A DNA stretch of 64,000 nucleotides, from NCBI GenBank assembly GCA_002914805.1, contig JXTB01000103.1, positions 300,507 to 364,506 of the forward strand, read 5' to 3'. The notes under the pieces were generated by a model. The model was not told the DNA's origin. It did no database searches and saw nothing but the letters and a program-made list of their open reading frames with translations. Positions 22,335-34,270 of the stretch are shown here, one piece after another. How positions within the stretch are numbered: position 1 is the stretch's first letter; each line of letters opens with the position of its first letter. This DNA comes from Parasponia andersonii (taxonomy: Eukaryota; Streptophyta; Magnoliopsida; Rosales; Cannabaceae). Position numbers and translations under genes: made by a program.

Positions 22335-22895
22335 TTCATGACACATGATCCCGAACTATTTTATATTTTTTTAATTTATAACAATTTAGTTTTGAATTAT
22401 TTCAATTATAACATACAATTTAATATTTGAACAAAACATGTATAAAAAGTACCTTGTAGTATCTAAAAAAATATTAAAAGAAACTAAATTAAATAATTTT
22501 TGACCAAAACATGTATAAAAACCACTTTGTAGTATCTAAAAAAATATTTAAAAAAACATAAATTAAATAAAATTTGGAGTTATTATTTGTAATTTTTTAG
22601 AGTTCATAAAACTATAAATTTAGAGAAAATTTGTCTGATTGTTCATTTTCATGCTTGAAGTTCCTAAATTATCTTTCAAATATATTTTCAAATACTCCTA
22701 CATGCTTCTCACATGTAATTTTGGTAAAAAAAACAAAAAAAAGAATTAATAGCACGTAACAAATTAGATATTTTAGGGACTAAATTACTCCAAATTTAAA
22801 AATTTTAAAACTTAATTGTTATAATTAAAACTTTAAGACAAAGTTGCAACATATGAGATAGTTTAGGGACCGTTTGTGCCAATAACCAAAAAAAG
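22335..22895 (-). mobile_element. Long-TIR element family G, copy 1
   Basis: The ends are inverse copies: CATGACACATGATCCCGAAC at the left, and TTGGCACAAACGGTCCCTAA as the reverse complement of the right end. The body carries the family phrase TTGTAGTATCTAAAAAAATA twice (near 22452 and 22532), an internal duplication. About 560 bp, no coding capacity. Confidence 0.65.
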
Positions 22896-23031
22896 AATTA
22901 AAAGTGCGCTTAAGGTTTTTCTTTGAGTTCTTTTAATAATCTACACATATGTTGGTTTTTTTCAATTTTTATTTTTTTAAATGCTCATTTCCATTTTTTG
23001 TTACCTATTTGACAGCCATTTTCAAATGAAT

Positions 23032-23530
23032 TAATGGCACAAATGGTCTTTGAATTATCTAATTTATAGTAATTTAGTTCTTAAAGTTTTTATTGTAGCA
23101 ATTAAGCTCTTAAACTTTTCGATTCGAAATAATCTGGTCATTGGATTATCTAAATTGTGACTAAATGTTTAGAAATTTTAAATATACAATTAAACAATTA
23201 TGTAAAAATTTTCTTTTGAATTTGTAACTCTAAAAACTCTAAAAAATGCAAATAGTACATATTTTCTTCTTTTCAAATCATTTTGTTTAATTTATTTTCT
23301 CTTAAATATACTTTTAGATGCTATAATATGTTTCTCATATGTATTTTTGGTCAAAAATTTAACAGTATATTGCAATTTAGATAACCCATAAACCAAATTG
23401 CTTCAACTCAGGAGGGTAGGGGTGAGCATTATTTGGTTTGTTCGGAAAATTTAGGAGTTTAATTACGACAATTAGAACTTTGAAGACCAAATTTCAATAA
23501 GTTGGATAGTTCGAGGACCATTTCTACCTT
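23032..23530 (+). mobile_element. Long-TIR element family G, copy 2
   Basis: Begins TTAATGGCACAAATGGTCTT and ends GTTCGAGGACCATTTCTACC. It aligns with copy 3 (38035 and 55760 parts) in the same orientation. A small foreign stretch (GGGTAGGGGTGAGCATTATT, near 23414) interrupts the right arm. Superfamily unknown. Confidence 0.65.
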
Positions 23531-25351
23531 AAACCCTTTTCAAATTAGAGTAAAATGCCAATAATCTTAAAGTCCGTGGAATTAATTGCCAAATTTAAAA
23601 GTATAGGGACCAAATTATACAATTATACGTAATTAAGAGACCCAATATACCATAAATAGAATGTAAATATGACTCTGATAATAATAGTAGACTCGGACAA
23701 AACACACTAACTCATTAGAATTTATAATTTAACAGGAAGTTTTTTCCTTACATGACATACCTTTTGTTAAGATGAAAATAATTCCATTTGCTAAGGTTTG
23801 TGAGGGCATAAAAACCACCACCAATCAATAATATTTAGTTTAAACAAAAAAAAATTACGTTTTTTTCTTTTTTTTTCTTGGTTTTTTTTTTTATATGTCA
23901 TAGTTAATCATGTGTNTATGCTTCCAAACCAAGGTCCATGGCACCTAGAGTGGATCCTATACCCCATTCTACGAAATTAATCACAGACAAGTAAGGGCTA
24001 ATCCTCCAAAATTGTTTTATCACTACAAGTAAGTGGGTCCATTAATCCAAAATAAGTAATCTTTATTTTGAAGTGTCATGATTTAAACATGGAATGATTG
24101 TTTAAATATCAGTAAAAGAAGTGGTGACATGTCAAGTGGGATTTGTGTGGGATCGTATATGTTATAACCCTTTTACAAAAATCCAACAACTCAAGCACAA
24201 ATATTTTCCCAAAAAATCTTAGCCTTTATTTTTTCTTTTTCTCACAAAAACCTCTGTCATCACTTTTATAATAAGTTGGAGAAGAAATGCTTTGATCTCT
24301 TTCTACGGCCTCTGCTTCTCCCCCTTTTCTTCCCTCATTTTCTTTGAAGATAAGAGGTTCTTTTATTTTTTTAAAATTTTTTTTAATAAGTCCAAATTTA
24401 TATATGATTATAGGATCGTATTTGTGTGGTTTTCGTACCACTTGATCTTTAATTTACATGAATTTCTATTTCGTTTACTCTATATTGATTCTGATAATTT
24501 TTTCTTTAAATTTAGATACGTAATATAGATGTGTCAGTGTTTTTTCGAGTGTAGATCTCATTTATTATTAGAATCATAACATTCTCTCTGCTAATAATGC
24601 AATCTAGTAGCAGGTGAAGACAATTATTTTATAGTACTCTATGTCATTTTTTTCTATTAGAAAATTATGGTAACCTACAATCTTTTTGTTATTATGTTGT
24701 GGTCCACTTTTCGTCACATTTTTTGAGGAGTTTTAAATTATAATCTTCTATGCTTTGTACTATAATTGAAGCCTTTTATCTTTTATTAATATTATTTCCT
24801 TGAGGAGTTTAGTTTTTATTTTTTTTAAAAATTAACACCTCATGTAGCACTTAACACTTTATTATCATGACCCAAATCACAAACCAATGGCATAAAGAGA
24901 ATTTTACAATCGGAAATTTATAAGTTATTTTTGAAAAATATAAAAATTTCAATTTTCCAGAAAAATGACAACTAGTTTCAAAATAATATCTTTTGTAAAA
25001 ATTTATAAAAATAATCCAACACATAAATTCATATAATTTTGTAATCACCACTAAACATAGAATGATAACATAAGTTGTAAAATATATCAAAGCATCGTCA
25101 CTATTGTCACTAATTAGATATAATACTTATACAATTTAAATCCATAATACGAGTCCTAGAGTTTCATACAAGTACAAGATAATGAAAATAGAAATTTCTA
25201 AGTAGTTAACAACATTTGCGTATAATCACGGAGCTTAGTCTGATGGATCACTCGGTCACACTGCATAGTGCACATTAATTCATAGCATTACTCTAAATGG
25301 GGAAAGGGTTTATTTACGCAAATTAAGTACCAATTAGTATGTACTTAAAGC
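23531..25351. other. Intergenic AT-rich DNA, no supportable gene
   Basis: A CT-rich stretch at 24235-24350 looks like a plant gene leader but leads into no recognisable protein. Long T and A runs dominate the rest. Open frames at 24226-24528 and 24851-25090 are short and composition-driven. Confidence 0.4.
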
Positions 25352-25359
25352 ATTCCATT

Positions 25360-26034
25360 CAGGGGCGGACCTACGCTTAGGCAATGGATTTTTGAATTTT
25401 TTTTTCTATATATATATACAATATATATTTATTTATAGGTATATATTTTATATTAAAACCCTTTCTTCTATAAATTATTTTACTTCATTCAACAATATAA
25501 TTTTAGTTATTTATCTCTTTAATAACTAATGTATACGTAATTTTGGGAATAAAAATTCCATTTAAATGATATATAAATTAATTTGTAATACTTTTTATAA
25601 ATTATTTTATTTGTGTATTTCAATCAAAATTAAATTATAGTTACTTTCTAATCCTTAATAAATACCATATATCTTTTTCATATTTTTTTTTTCATTTTAT
25701 TCTCTTTATTTTTTTCACTTCTTTAGATTTTTTTTCCTCCCTAATTTCTATCAAAATGTGTTTGTTTCTAAGAATTTATTATCAACAACTAGCAATCTCA
25801 TTATATGATATTATATCATACTACATTTAAAATTGAAAAAAATAAATAAATATTTGGGTAATTGGAAGCAAAAAGTTCCCAAATTTTTGTATTTTTTGGC
25901 ATTTAAGTCCCAAATTTTTAGTTTTTGATATTTAAATCCTCAATCTCCAATTTAACTTGGATTTTTTGTATTTTACTTTTGTACAAAATTTTTATATTAT
26001 GCCCCCTGAAAAATAATCTTTGGGTCTGTCACTG
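25360..26034. mobile_element. Non-autonomous hAT element
   Basis: The ends are CAGGGGCGGACCTA (25360 onward) and, as the reverse complement of the right end, CAGTGACAGACCCA (26034 inward). They are imperfect inverted repeats of the type common in plant hAT elements. The flanks are ATTCCATT (25352-25359) and ATTCTATT (26035-26042), a 7-of-8 match, as expected for the 8-bp hAT target duplication. The 675-bp AT-rich interior has no transposase. Confidence 0.85.
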
Positions 26035-26042
26035 ATTCTATT

Positions 26043-26473
26043 CAATTAAATATTAATATTGAATATTGCTTATTACTTTTTTATTTTATTTTATTACAAA
26101 TATCAACAAAATTTTTTTTCTTTTTTTTTTTGAAAGAATATCAACCATGTCTATGGCATGGAAAACTGTACAACATGGGAACATATTATTGCTTGAAAGA
26201 TTCTCATACATAATTCTCAGAATATGGGGTTGGTTCCCCGGTTCTGAGTCTCCGACCTTTTGTGAAAAAAGGAAAGAATTGACCATCACTTTAGTGCTAC
26301 CAAAAATGTAACCCTGAACCAATTTCCTTTCCCCTATTGGCAGAGACATTCCTTTTTCCTTCTCTGCATGTATTGTTTTATAATCTGTACAATCTTGTAC
26401 CTTTTACTCTACACTAGAAAACTCTTTGAAACTTTCAGCTTATGCTGTTTCCAACCACCTGTTTGCTATTTTG
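26043..26473 (-). other. 3' flank of the membrane-protein gene
   Basis: The right part (about 26330-26473) is probably 3' UTR. The short frames at 26066-26349 match nothing recognised. Confidence 0.35.
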
Positions 26474-28446
26474 TCAGACTGAAATAAGATTTGGGTTATC
26501 CTTAACTGGTTTAGCATTGCCTAATTCCAGCATATTTGCTGCTGAAGAATGGGGTCCCACAGAACCTCCATCTGAAAAATGATGGCTAAGCTCATGATGA
26601 GCCCTTGTTGTCCATAACAGAACCAAACACACCATTATCAACGAGAGAAACACCACTGACGCCCAAACCATGTGAATGAATCTCTTCAAGGGCTTGCAGT
26701 GTTTGACAAGGATCTCAGAAAAGGCGTCCTTCACCGACTGACATTCCACCAGGCTCTCCATGCCCGGGTAAGCGTTTAGCAGGTCTTGTATTGAACTTGT
26801 GTAAGACTCCACAATTTGGTAGACACCGGTTGATATCATGAACTGTCCATTTCCACAGGTCATGTTGTTGGGGTCTGAACAGGTAATCACCTTTAATACC
26901 TTCAAAACCATACATGAACAGGTATGGATCAGCCAGTTTGTCAAATTGGCAATTTTTGGTAATAGAAATTACTTCATGAGGTTAAAAAACAATGTAAGAA
27001 TTAATTTGTTATCAGATTTATCACCATTCCCTATCACTAGTGATGATCACCAAATGAGTCTGCTCCAATCACATTGTGTTATAAGGTAGAATGTGATTAA
27101 ACAATACGTACTTAGAGATCTAGTGATGTCTTTATTTTGGAATATGAGTATCCTTATTCAGCTAAAAAGTGTAAAAACACCATACAAGCTGGCAGATCTT
27201 GTGAATTTGTCAGTGACAACATTTAGCGGAATGGGGAATATGTTCATTACATTACCACCATAACCTGTCAAATGACATATTTCATGATTTACCAGCTTGC
27301 AACTAAGGAAAATAATCGATCCAGCCAATAAGTGGCTTTTGAGTTACCATTTTTCTTGTTTATTTGGTTTCAGACTTGTTTCTGGCATACCTTTGGGATG
27401 TCTCCTATTCTTATTGTGTTTGATGAGCAGTTTTCTGGCTGGTATTGGTAGGCCGGTGGTTCTGAGAAAGGATTGCAGATAGAAATATCATTCGATTGTT
27501 GCAGGAGTGATATGTTCGCATTCACCTGAAGAGTACCAACAGAAAACATTTCAGACCTTCTCTTCGTAAACACTTACATGACAAAGCCATTGGAACTCGA
27601 TTTAGAAATTTTGAAGCAGAAAATACATGAAATCTTATATGGTGACCGTGTAATTAGTAAGAAATTAAGAAACAATCAAGCAGATGAACTTGAAAACAAA
27701 ACTTTTTAATTATTATAAATCTTGCCTCATTGACAATGTTGTGGATCCCTGCACTGACATCACGTAGAACAGATTTTGCTGAGAGCAATTCATCACAGGG
27801 AAGGATGGAGCTCAAGCTACTGTTATAGGGATTTCTTTGGAAATTCTCAAGAGCTGTGCATGTATCACCTGCGAACCTGAAAAAACGAACCGAGTTATTT
27901 TGAAATCTGCTAAATTATTGTCCCAATAAATATCCTGAAATCAATAAAGCATTCAGAAGAAATAGAGATGGACTTACTTATCTAAGAAGAAGTACATCCC
28001 AAAGAATAGCCAGCACAGAAAAGTCAAGAGCCAGCATAGTATAATGAGTCTACAACAACAGGAGAGAAAAATAAGCATATAGTAATTGATAGATTTCTAA
28101 TATTCTACTTATAAGTAATTTGTGAATTAAATGCATGTCCACCATGTACTTACGGAAGAAGTGCCCGCCATAGCCTCAGAATTCCAGAGACTGCAAAAGG
28201 GAGAATCACAAGTTCAGTGAGAAATATACTCAATATTGAAGTTCTACTCAATGCCTTCGTAAAACATCTAATGATTTTTCCATTGTTTTAGTCAAGGGAG
28301 TTCCAGACACTAAAATATCAGGTGGCTTTCAACTTTTTCTGCTCGAACATAAGATCGGTTTCAAGTAATATGGTGTCCAAAATGAGATGCTGTTAACACT
28401 TGGCAGATTTCAAATTGACGCTTGAACAAGTTATTCCAAGTTCAAA

Positions 28447-28483
<37 letters not shown>

Positions 28484-30670
28484 ATATATATATATATTTC
28501 TGAAACAAAATATATACACCCACCTGACAGCGCAATCACCGCAACCAGATTCAGGGAAATAGTCAAAGTGGTTACTATGAAACTGCAGGCAAAGAAAGAT
28601 CTGTTTAGTGATGTGCAGAACATGTAGAGATGGAACTAAAGGGTTATTCCAGCAGAAAGAACCGCTTTCGTGCTATATTTGGTCCTTGGTTTTAGCTCAG
28701 ACTATGGTGTTCAATACTTACTATTAAAAATGGCAAAACATGAGAAGTGGTGTTTGAGAGATAGAGATACTTACACTATCTTTAGACCTTTGTCAATCTT
28801 GTGTCTGTTCTTCTTAGCCTGCCTGTGTATATCTGCAGCCTCAACATCAAGTTCCTGGGATGTGGAGGTAAGGAAGACTTCAGCTTCAATGCTTGTACCA
28901 GAAGCTTCTAAGTTATCTCTGATAACTTTCATTGCTCCAGTTGTATTGTATATGGTTTCTGATGCTTCATTTGCAGTGTCTATGACAATGTCCACTACGG
29001 TTTTTGCCTGCGAATGGAATCTAGCATTGCCTCCAAGTACTACTCCAGATGCCACTCTGCAGATTCATAATGATTTAATCATATCTAGCAAGGAGTGTAA
29101 TTTGGCTTCTGTAAAATAAACTCCTACAAAATTAAACTTGTTACAGTTTCTACTAACAAATTGTATGATATGATCTGGCTAGAAATGGAAACGATTGAGA
29201 GATACTTTTGCTATTGCGTATATGGATTTGATAGGATAACGTACATGGCAAGAAGTGAGAAGAAAATGGAAAGTTTCATGATAACCTAATGTCAACCAGG
29301 TTTGGAAAGTAATTGAATTATCCGGAGAAGAAATTCCTTCTAAATTGAACATGTTAAGGTTTCTACTAATACACATACATGAGAGCTCTGCTAAGGATAA
29401 ACTTGTCTGCTCAATCAAAACCGTTGATTGGCGTGGCCCTATTATGGGATCCGTATGGAGCCCATGCTAATCAAGCGTAAGTTGTGTTAGCATTCTATGA
29501 TTAGATCATCTAGCTAGGAATGGAAGTCATTGGATATAAGTTGTTTAGCTATTGTACACAAGGACTTAAATTTGATAACTTACATTGCAAGGAGTGTGAA
29601 GAAAATGGCAAGTAAAATGGGCCAGAGGTAGCACTGCTTGTGACAGGCTGATCTTTTCTTCAGCTTTTCACTCTTTCTATATTTTTGCCAAAGCATTATT
29701 GCTAATGAAAATCCTCCATAGAGAATCCCACACACAAGCCATAGCACCCCAGGTACATAACCATAAACTCCTGTAAATATAGTTGACTGAACAGAAATCC
29801 AAGTCAGTATAAATTGTATATTTATAATCATATATGGGGCAAAGATGTAGTCCTACGGACTGGATCAATCTCGTTCATGTCTTAATTAATACAGATCATG
29901 TTTTAACCAATACAAATTGGTTAAAATATGACTTGTATTAACCAAAATATGAACCGGACTGATCCCTCGAGGACTACATCCTGGTCTCATATGTATATAT
30001 ATTACATCCTTGGTCTCAAATATATATATATATATATATATATGTAATATGAGAGAGAGAGAGAGAGTTACACTCCAATAATGCTTGTTGGTAATGTCAT
30101 ATCCTCCTCTGTATTTCTTGAAACTGTCTAGTGGATCCACCCTTACTGTATCATCTGGCTGATCCATAGGATCAGAGACATTGTTTGCCTGATCAAGCAT
30201 ACTACTCCCTATAATGATTTAATTTTTTTTTTTCAAAAGGAGGAAAAAAAAAGGAGAAGAAAAAAACTATTAGCTCTCTAAACGTAAAAAATGATTTAAT
30301 GTATATATATTACATCATTGGTGAGGCCTAAGAACATAGAATGTTTTAAGTAGAAAGTGGCATCTAAATTTGTAGTAAAATTGTGTTTACAATCTATTCC
30401 AAATAAAATTCCTAGTCTAGAATATTTGCCTTGGCTCAGAAATCCAACCCACTGCAGCATCCCTTAAATTTCACCAAGTCAACAAAATTTAGCATAGCTT
30501 AAAAAAAAAAATAAAGCAATTAAATATAAATTCAAAAACTCACCTGCTTGTAAAGAGCCACCACTTGATGAATCTATAAGTTGTGATAATGTTTCTGGGA
30601 TCCTCAAAGCTAAAACTATCATCACCAAAGTCAGGTAAAAAGCCGGTGGAATGCCATGCTTGGAGCCCAT
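26474..30670 (-). CDS. Five-pass plant plasma-membrane-type protein (family PTHR31414)
   Basis: Ten exons join in frame: 30544-30670, 30072-30208, 29584-29786, 28775-29056, 28524-28582, 28154-28190, 27978-28049, 27726-27876, 27391-27525 and 26474-26899 (1629 bp, 542 aa). A hydrophobic signal segment (about 10-29) precedes an acidic segment. Five membrane spans follow: about 99-121 (GVLWLVCGILYGGFSLAIML), 141-164, 251-274, 281-304 and 476-497. The loops 165-250 and 305-475 carry Cys pairs and N-glycosylation sites (NMTC at 413-416, NCS near 390). This is the layout of plant proteins annotated as transmembrane or plasma membrane fusion protein (Arabidopsis At2g12400/At2g25270 group), with five spans and two large loops as in tweety/prominin proteins. 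Function is not established. Intron 8 uses a GC donor. The last acceptor could alternatively be 9 bases further in. Confidence 0.9.
28441..28500. repeat. AT microsatellite in intron 5 of the membrane-protein gene
   Basis: A long TA dinucleotide run (28451-28497) with one TATC interruption. Short frames over it on both strands (28393-28627) are not genes. Confidence 0.9.
29829..29993. repeat. Foldback hairpin element in intron 2 of the membrane-protein gene
   Basis: The left arm (GATGTAGTCCTACGGACTGG, GTTCATGTCTTAATTAATAC, ATCATGTTTTAACCAAT) is matched by the reverse complement of the right arm (GATGTAGTCCTCGAGGGATC, GTTCATATTTTGGTTAATAC, GTCATATTTTAACCAAT). Arms of about 70 bp with almost no loop make a long hairpin. 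It lies next to TA and GA microsatellites (30019-30067). Confidence 0.75.
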
Positions 30671-30678
30671 GTTTGACC

Positions 30679-31112
30679 CTGTCAAATAATTAACAAAGGT
30701 CACCGTTGTTGAATATTTTATTTTACAGGAAAAAGTTAAAGGTGCATGGCTTTCTGAGGCACACCATAAATGTGAAATATAAAAACCAGTAAACAAGCTG
30801 AAAGGAGGATAAACCAGAAACCTATCTGTAAACATCTTATTTGAAAAACTTGAGAACGGAGAGAAAGAGAGAGAAGGTTTTTCTAATGGTTTAGTAACCT
30901 GACCAAGTGCTTAAAGTTTACGTTAGACTAAAGGTATATTATGGGGCACGATAAACTACCTTAATTTATTTTCAGTGCATAGATTAGTAAGAAAAGTTTT
31001 AAACGTAAGCTGCTACAATAACTTGTATTCCTCGCAAGCAAAAGGGAATTTGAGCCAAATATCCATCTCAACATATTAGTATGTGCAATAAACTAAGTAC
31101 ACACGCACGCGC

Positions 31113-31152
<40 letters not shown>

Positions 31153-31554
31153 GACACCAATCTAATAGATATTTTTTTTTTACCTATGCATATGTATCTA
31201 TTTAGTCAATGAAAATTTAGCATGCACATTTTTTATTGTAAAAGATAAGAAAGAAAGAGCATTAATGATGCAAGTCTTTTCATTCACTTCATTATAGCCA
31301 TTGAATCACCATTAGATGTGATCCAACGGCTAAAAAAAAAAATACTTACCCATAGGTAAAAAAAAAAAAAAATACTGCAACCATATATATATATGAAGCT
31401 ATTTCCATACATGCGGTGAAATATCACTATTATATAAAAATGTATATGCATTATTGACAAGAAACTAAACTCAGAATTTCACGGAAATTAAGAGAATGAA
31501 AGGAGATGGACCGTAAGATAAGGAGAGGCAATTATTTCAATTCCATGAAGTTAC
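30679..31554 (-). other. 5' UTR intron of the membrane-protein gene
   Basis: Donor TTTAAG|GTAACTTC (intron starting at 31554) and acceptor TTATTTGACAG|GGTCAAAC (ending at 30679) lie between the leader exon and the 8 leader bases before the ATG. The intron holds an AC/AT microsatellite (31100-31151) and a family K element (31153-31382). Confidence 0.65.
31153..31382. mobile_element. Short inverted-repeat element family K, copy 3
   Basis: Starts GACACCAATCTAATAGATAT plus a T run and ends with an A run then TACTGCAACC; the ends are inverse copies. It sits between two TA microsatellite tracts (31127-31151 and 31383-31395), as does the inner copy at 19068. 230 bp, non-coding. Confidence 0.75.
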
Positions 31555-31676
31555 CTTAAAACTCAGAAATGAATGATTTCTCTAATTGCAATTTTTTCTG
31601 GAATCTTGCCAGAAACTATGACGCTTCAGAAAAGGATAAGACCTCTAGCCTAAGGCTAGCCAGCTTATATATATAA
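31555..31676 (-). promoter_or_regulatory. Promoter and leader exon of the membrane-protein gene
   Basis: On the minus strand TTATATATATAAGCTGG (TATA box, about 31663-31676) lies some 30 bp upstream of a likely start near 31635. The leader exon ends at the donor at 31555. Inferred from signal order and spacing. Confidence 0.6.
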
Positions 31677-32814
31677 CTTCATGTTCTGAATCTTTCACTT
31701 GTCTCTCTCAAAGAAGAAAATATTGAAAAACTGATTCTGGGCAATCCTCAGACTGATCCTTGCTCTTTAATGTTGCTTAATTAGACAAAAACCCAATTGA
31801 GAATTTGTTCTGGAAGATGGGAAACCATAGATTTTTCAATTAAGAAACATCAGAGAGAGTTTTATATGGGGACTTTGTGCATAACTATATAGAAAAGTAG
31901 GCCTCTATTGAAATGAATAGTAGTACACTAGGTAGCCTTCCAATACCAAAACCAAATAGTCAAGAACTCCAACTGAAACACTTTTCTAGAGTTTATAAAT
32001 ACTTTTTGGATATTCTTTTTATTATTCATAGCCTCCAGAAGAAAAAAAAAATGTAATAATAATAAAATATCTCACGCTGTATGATTTCAATGCTTGAGGT
32101 CCAACAAAACCGTGTCAAACACTTTTTTTCTGTCTAGAGAGAGAGAGGGGGTTTGGTTTGGTTTCAGATAGATAATTGAGTTGAGACAATACCCATTAAT
32201 AAATGTGTGACAAAAGTATAAAAAGTTTGGTGGAATTGAAGAAGTGGGTTAAGTTGAAAAAACCAAATCTCATTTGTCTCTCTCTTATTTTCCTAAGTCA
32301 AAAAACAACAAAATTTTCTTTCTGGAGATTGACCTTCTCGGTCACGCCCATACTACTTGTATACATGTCATACGTACTTTATTTATTTGTTCATTTATTT
32401 TCTTTAATGTATTCCTTCTAGATTATAGTTCGTGTGTGTTTGACACGTAAAATAAGTCAGGGATGATCTAAATTCTCAGTTACATTTNGTCCTTCTTTTT
32501 TTGTTATTTTATTTTTCCCGATTTTGGTACTCACACCCGGATGTCCGTATGATATGAGGTCATTCTATATATATAGAAAAGAAATTATAATTTCCTAAAA
32601 AAAAACTATTTTATGATGATTATAATGTATATTTAGAGTTATTTTACAGCAATAAGCTGCAAAACATTTTGAAATTTTGATAGAGATTTCCGAAAAATAG
32701 TATACTGACACCTCTAATTCATGTTAAAATTGTAAAATCTCATAAACCAAAAATAATTACATTAGCACTTTCAATATTAAAAAAATATACACCCCATCTA
32801 TTAGTTAAATTTGA
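31677..32814. other. Upstream intergenic DNA
   Basis: Contains a GA tract (32139-32150) and AT-rich sequence. Nothing coding is supportable; the frame 32203-32421 is not recognised. One N lies near 32488. Confidence 0.4.
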
Positions 32815-34270
32815 TTCAAAATTTATTTTTCATCATAAAATTTTGATTTTATCATGAATTATTTCTAATAAAAAATTATTAATTGTTTAAATTAAAATAA
32901 AATATAGCTAAGCATTGGAATTTTCATTGATTTTTCAGTTATTTATGTCAATTTCACCTAATAGGGCAGTGCATCCTGGAGCACTGGCCCAAATGGGTGG
33001 ACTCACTATTATAAATGGCGTGGAGCACGGAACAAAGATTCATTGTTTAATATTGAGAAAATTAGACATTATATTGTATTTTCTGAAAAATTTTAAAAAA
33101 TACGATGCTCAGCATTTTTTAAGGTGTTGTATAATTTTTATTAGAAAAATATCATTTTTTAAAAAATATTTAGAAAATAATCATTTTTCAAAATAATAAC
33201 TAGTAACCAGTAATTAGCTTCTAGAAACTGGTAACTAGTAATTAAAAATATTTATAACTAGTATATAAATGATAACCAATAACTGATAACCATTTTTCAG
33301 AAAACTAGTAACTGTCTTAAAAATAATTTTTTTAAACTTTTTTTAAAAGTGATATTTTTCTAATAAAAACAGTATGAAAATTTGAAAAAAGTCTGACTTC
33401 TTAATTTTTGTAATTGTTTTAGTTTGTTATAGGTAAAAGTGCTAGAAACTTTTTAATATTTAGCCGAGTGGGCTTGAGATTGATTGGCCTGCACCTATCT
33501 TGCCCCGATTATATATAAGTTAATTTCTATATTTTTATATAATAATAATTCAACTAGATTTTTTTTTTAAAAAAATCTAATAATATATAGTCATATACTA
33601 ATATTATTTGAGTTATTTGGAATTGTGTTAGGTTTTTGAATGAATGATATGCTATGTAATTTTGATATTAAATATTTTAAATTTTACAATTCTAATATGT
33701 AAAGTTTTATTTGAATGTGTTCTTTTTAGTTATTTAGGTCTTTTATTAAATTTTATTTTTATCATAAATTTTGATTTTATTACACATTATTTCTGACAAA
33801 AAATTATTAATTGGTTAAATTAAAATAAAATATAGCTAAAAATTGAAAATTTCATTAATTTTGTAGTCGTTTATGTCAATTTCACCGAATAGAGTGACAC
33901 ACTATGGCGTATTGACCTAAATGAGGTGGACTTCACCGTTATAAATGGTATGGGGCATGGAGCAGGGATTCTCCATTTAATATTTAGCAGGACAGATTTG
34001 GGATTGAATGGTCCGCACCCATCCCGTCCTGATTATATATAAGTTAATTTCTATATTTTTATATAATAATAATTCAATTAGATTTTTTTTAAAAAAATCT
34101 AATAATATATGATCATATGCTAATATTGTTTGAGATATTTGGGATTGTGTTAGATTTTTGAATGAATGATATGCTATATGATTTTGGTATTAAATATTTT
34201 AAATTTGAAAACTCTAACATGTTAAAGCTTTATTTGAATGCATTTTTTAGTTGTTTAGATATTTTATTAA
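32815..34270 (+). repeat. Direct tandem duplication of a unit of about 525 bp
   Basis: Segments 32815-33054 and 33749-33985 match (GTTAAATTAAAATAAAATAT; TATGTCAATTTCACC; CCCAAATGGGTGGACTCAC against CCTAAATGAGGTGGACTTC). Segments 33452-33745 and 33978-34268 match (TTATATATAAGTTAATTTCT; GAATGAATGATATGCTAT). Removing the 397-bp insertion at 33055-33451 leaves two complete head-to-tail copies. The unit itself is unclassified. Confidence 0.75.
33055..33451 (+). mobile_element. Short Mutator-like element (family M), copy 2
   Basis: Bounded by exact 9-bp repeats TTTAATATT (33046-33054 and 33452-33460). The second unit of the surrounding duplication has a single TTTAATATT at the same place (about 33978) and no insert. 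The element aligns in inverse with 10228-10597. Inner inverted repeats TTATTAGAAAAATATCATTT (33139) and GTGATATTTTTCTAATAA (33349) are strong. Confidence 0.8.

Noticed and set aside
28393..28627. Tyr-Ile repeat frames on both strands
   Set aside because: They translate a TA microsatellite flanking real exon 5 of the membrane-protein gene.
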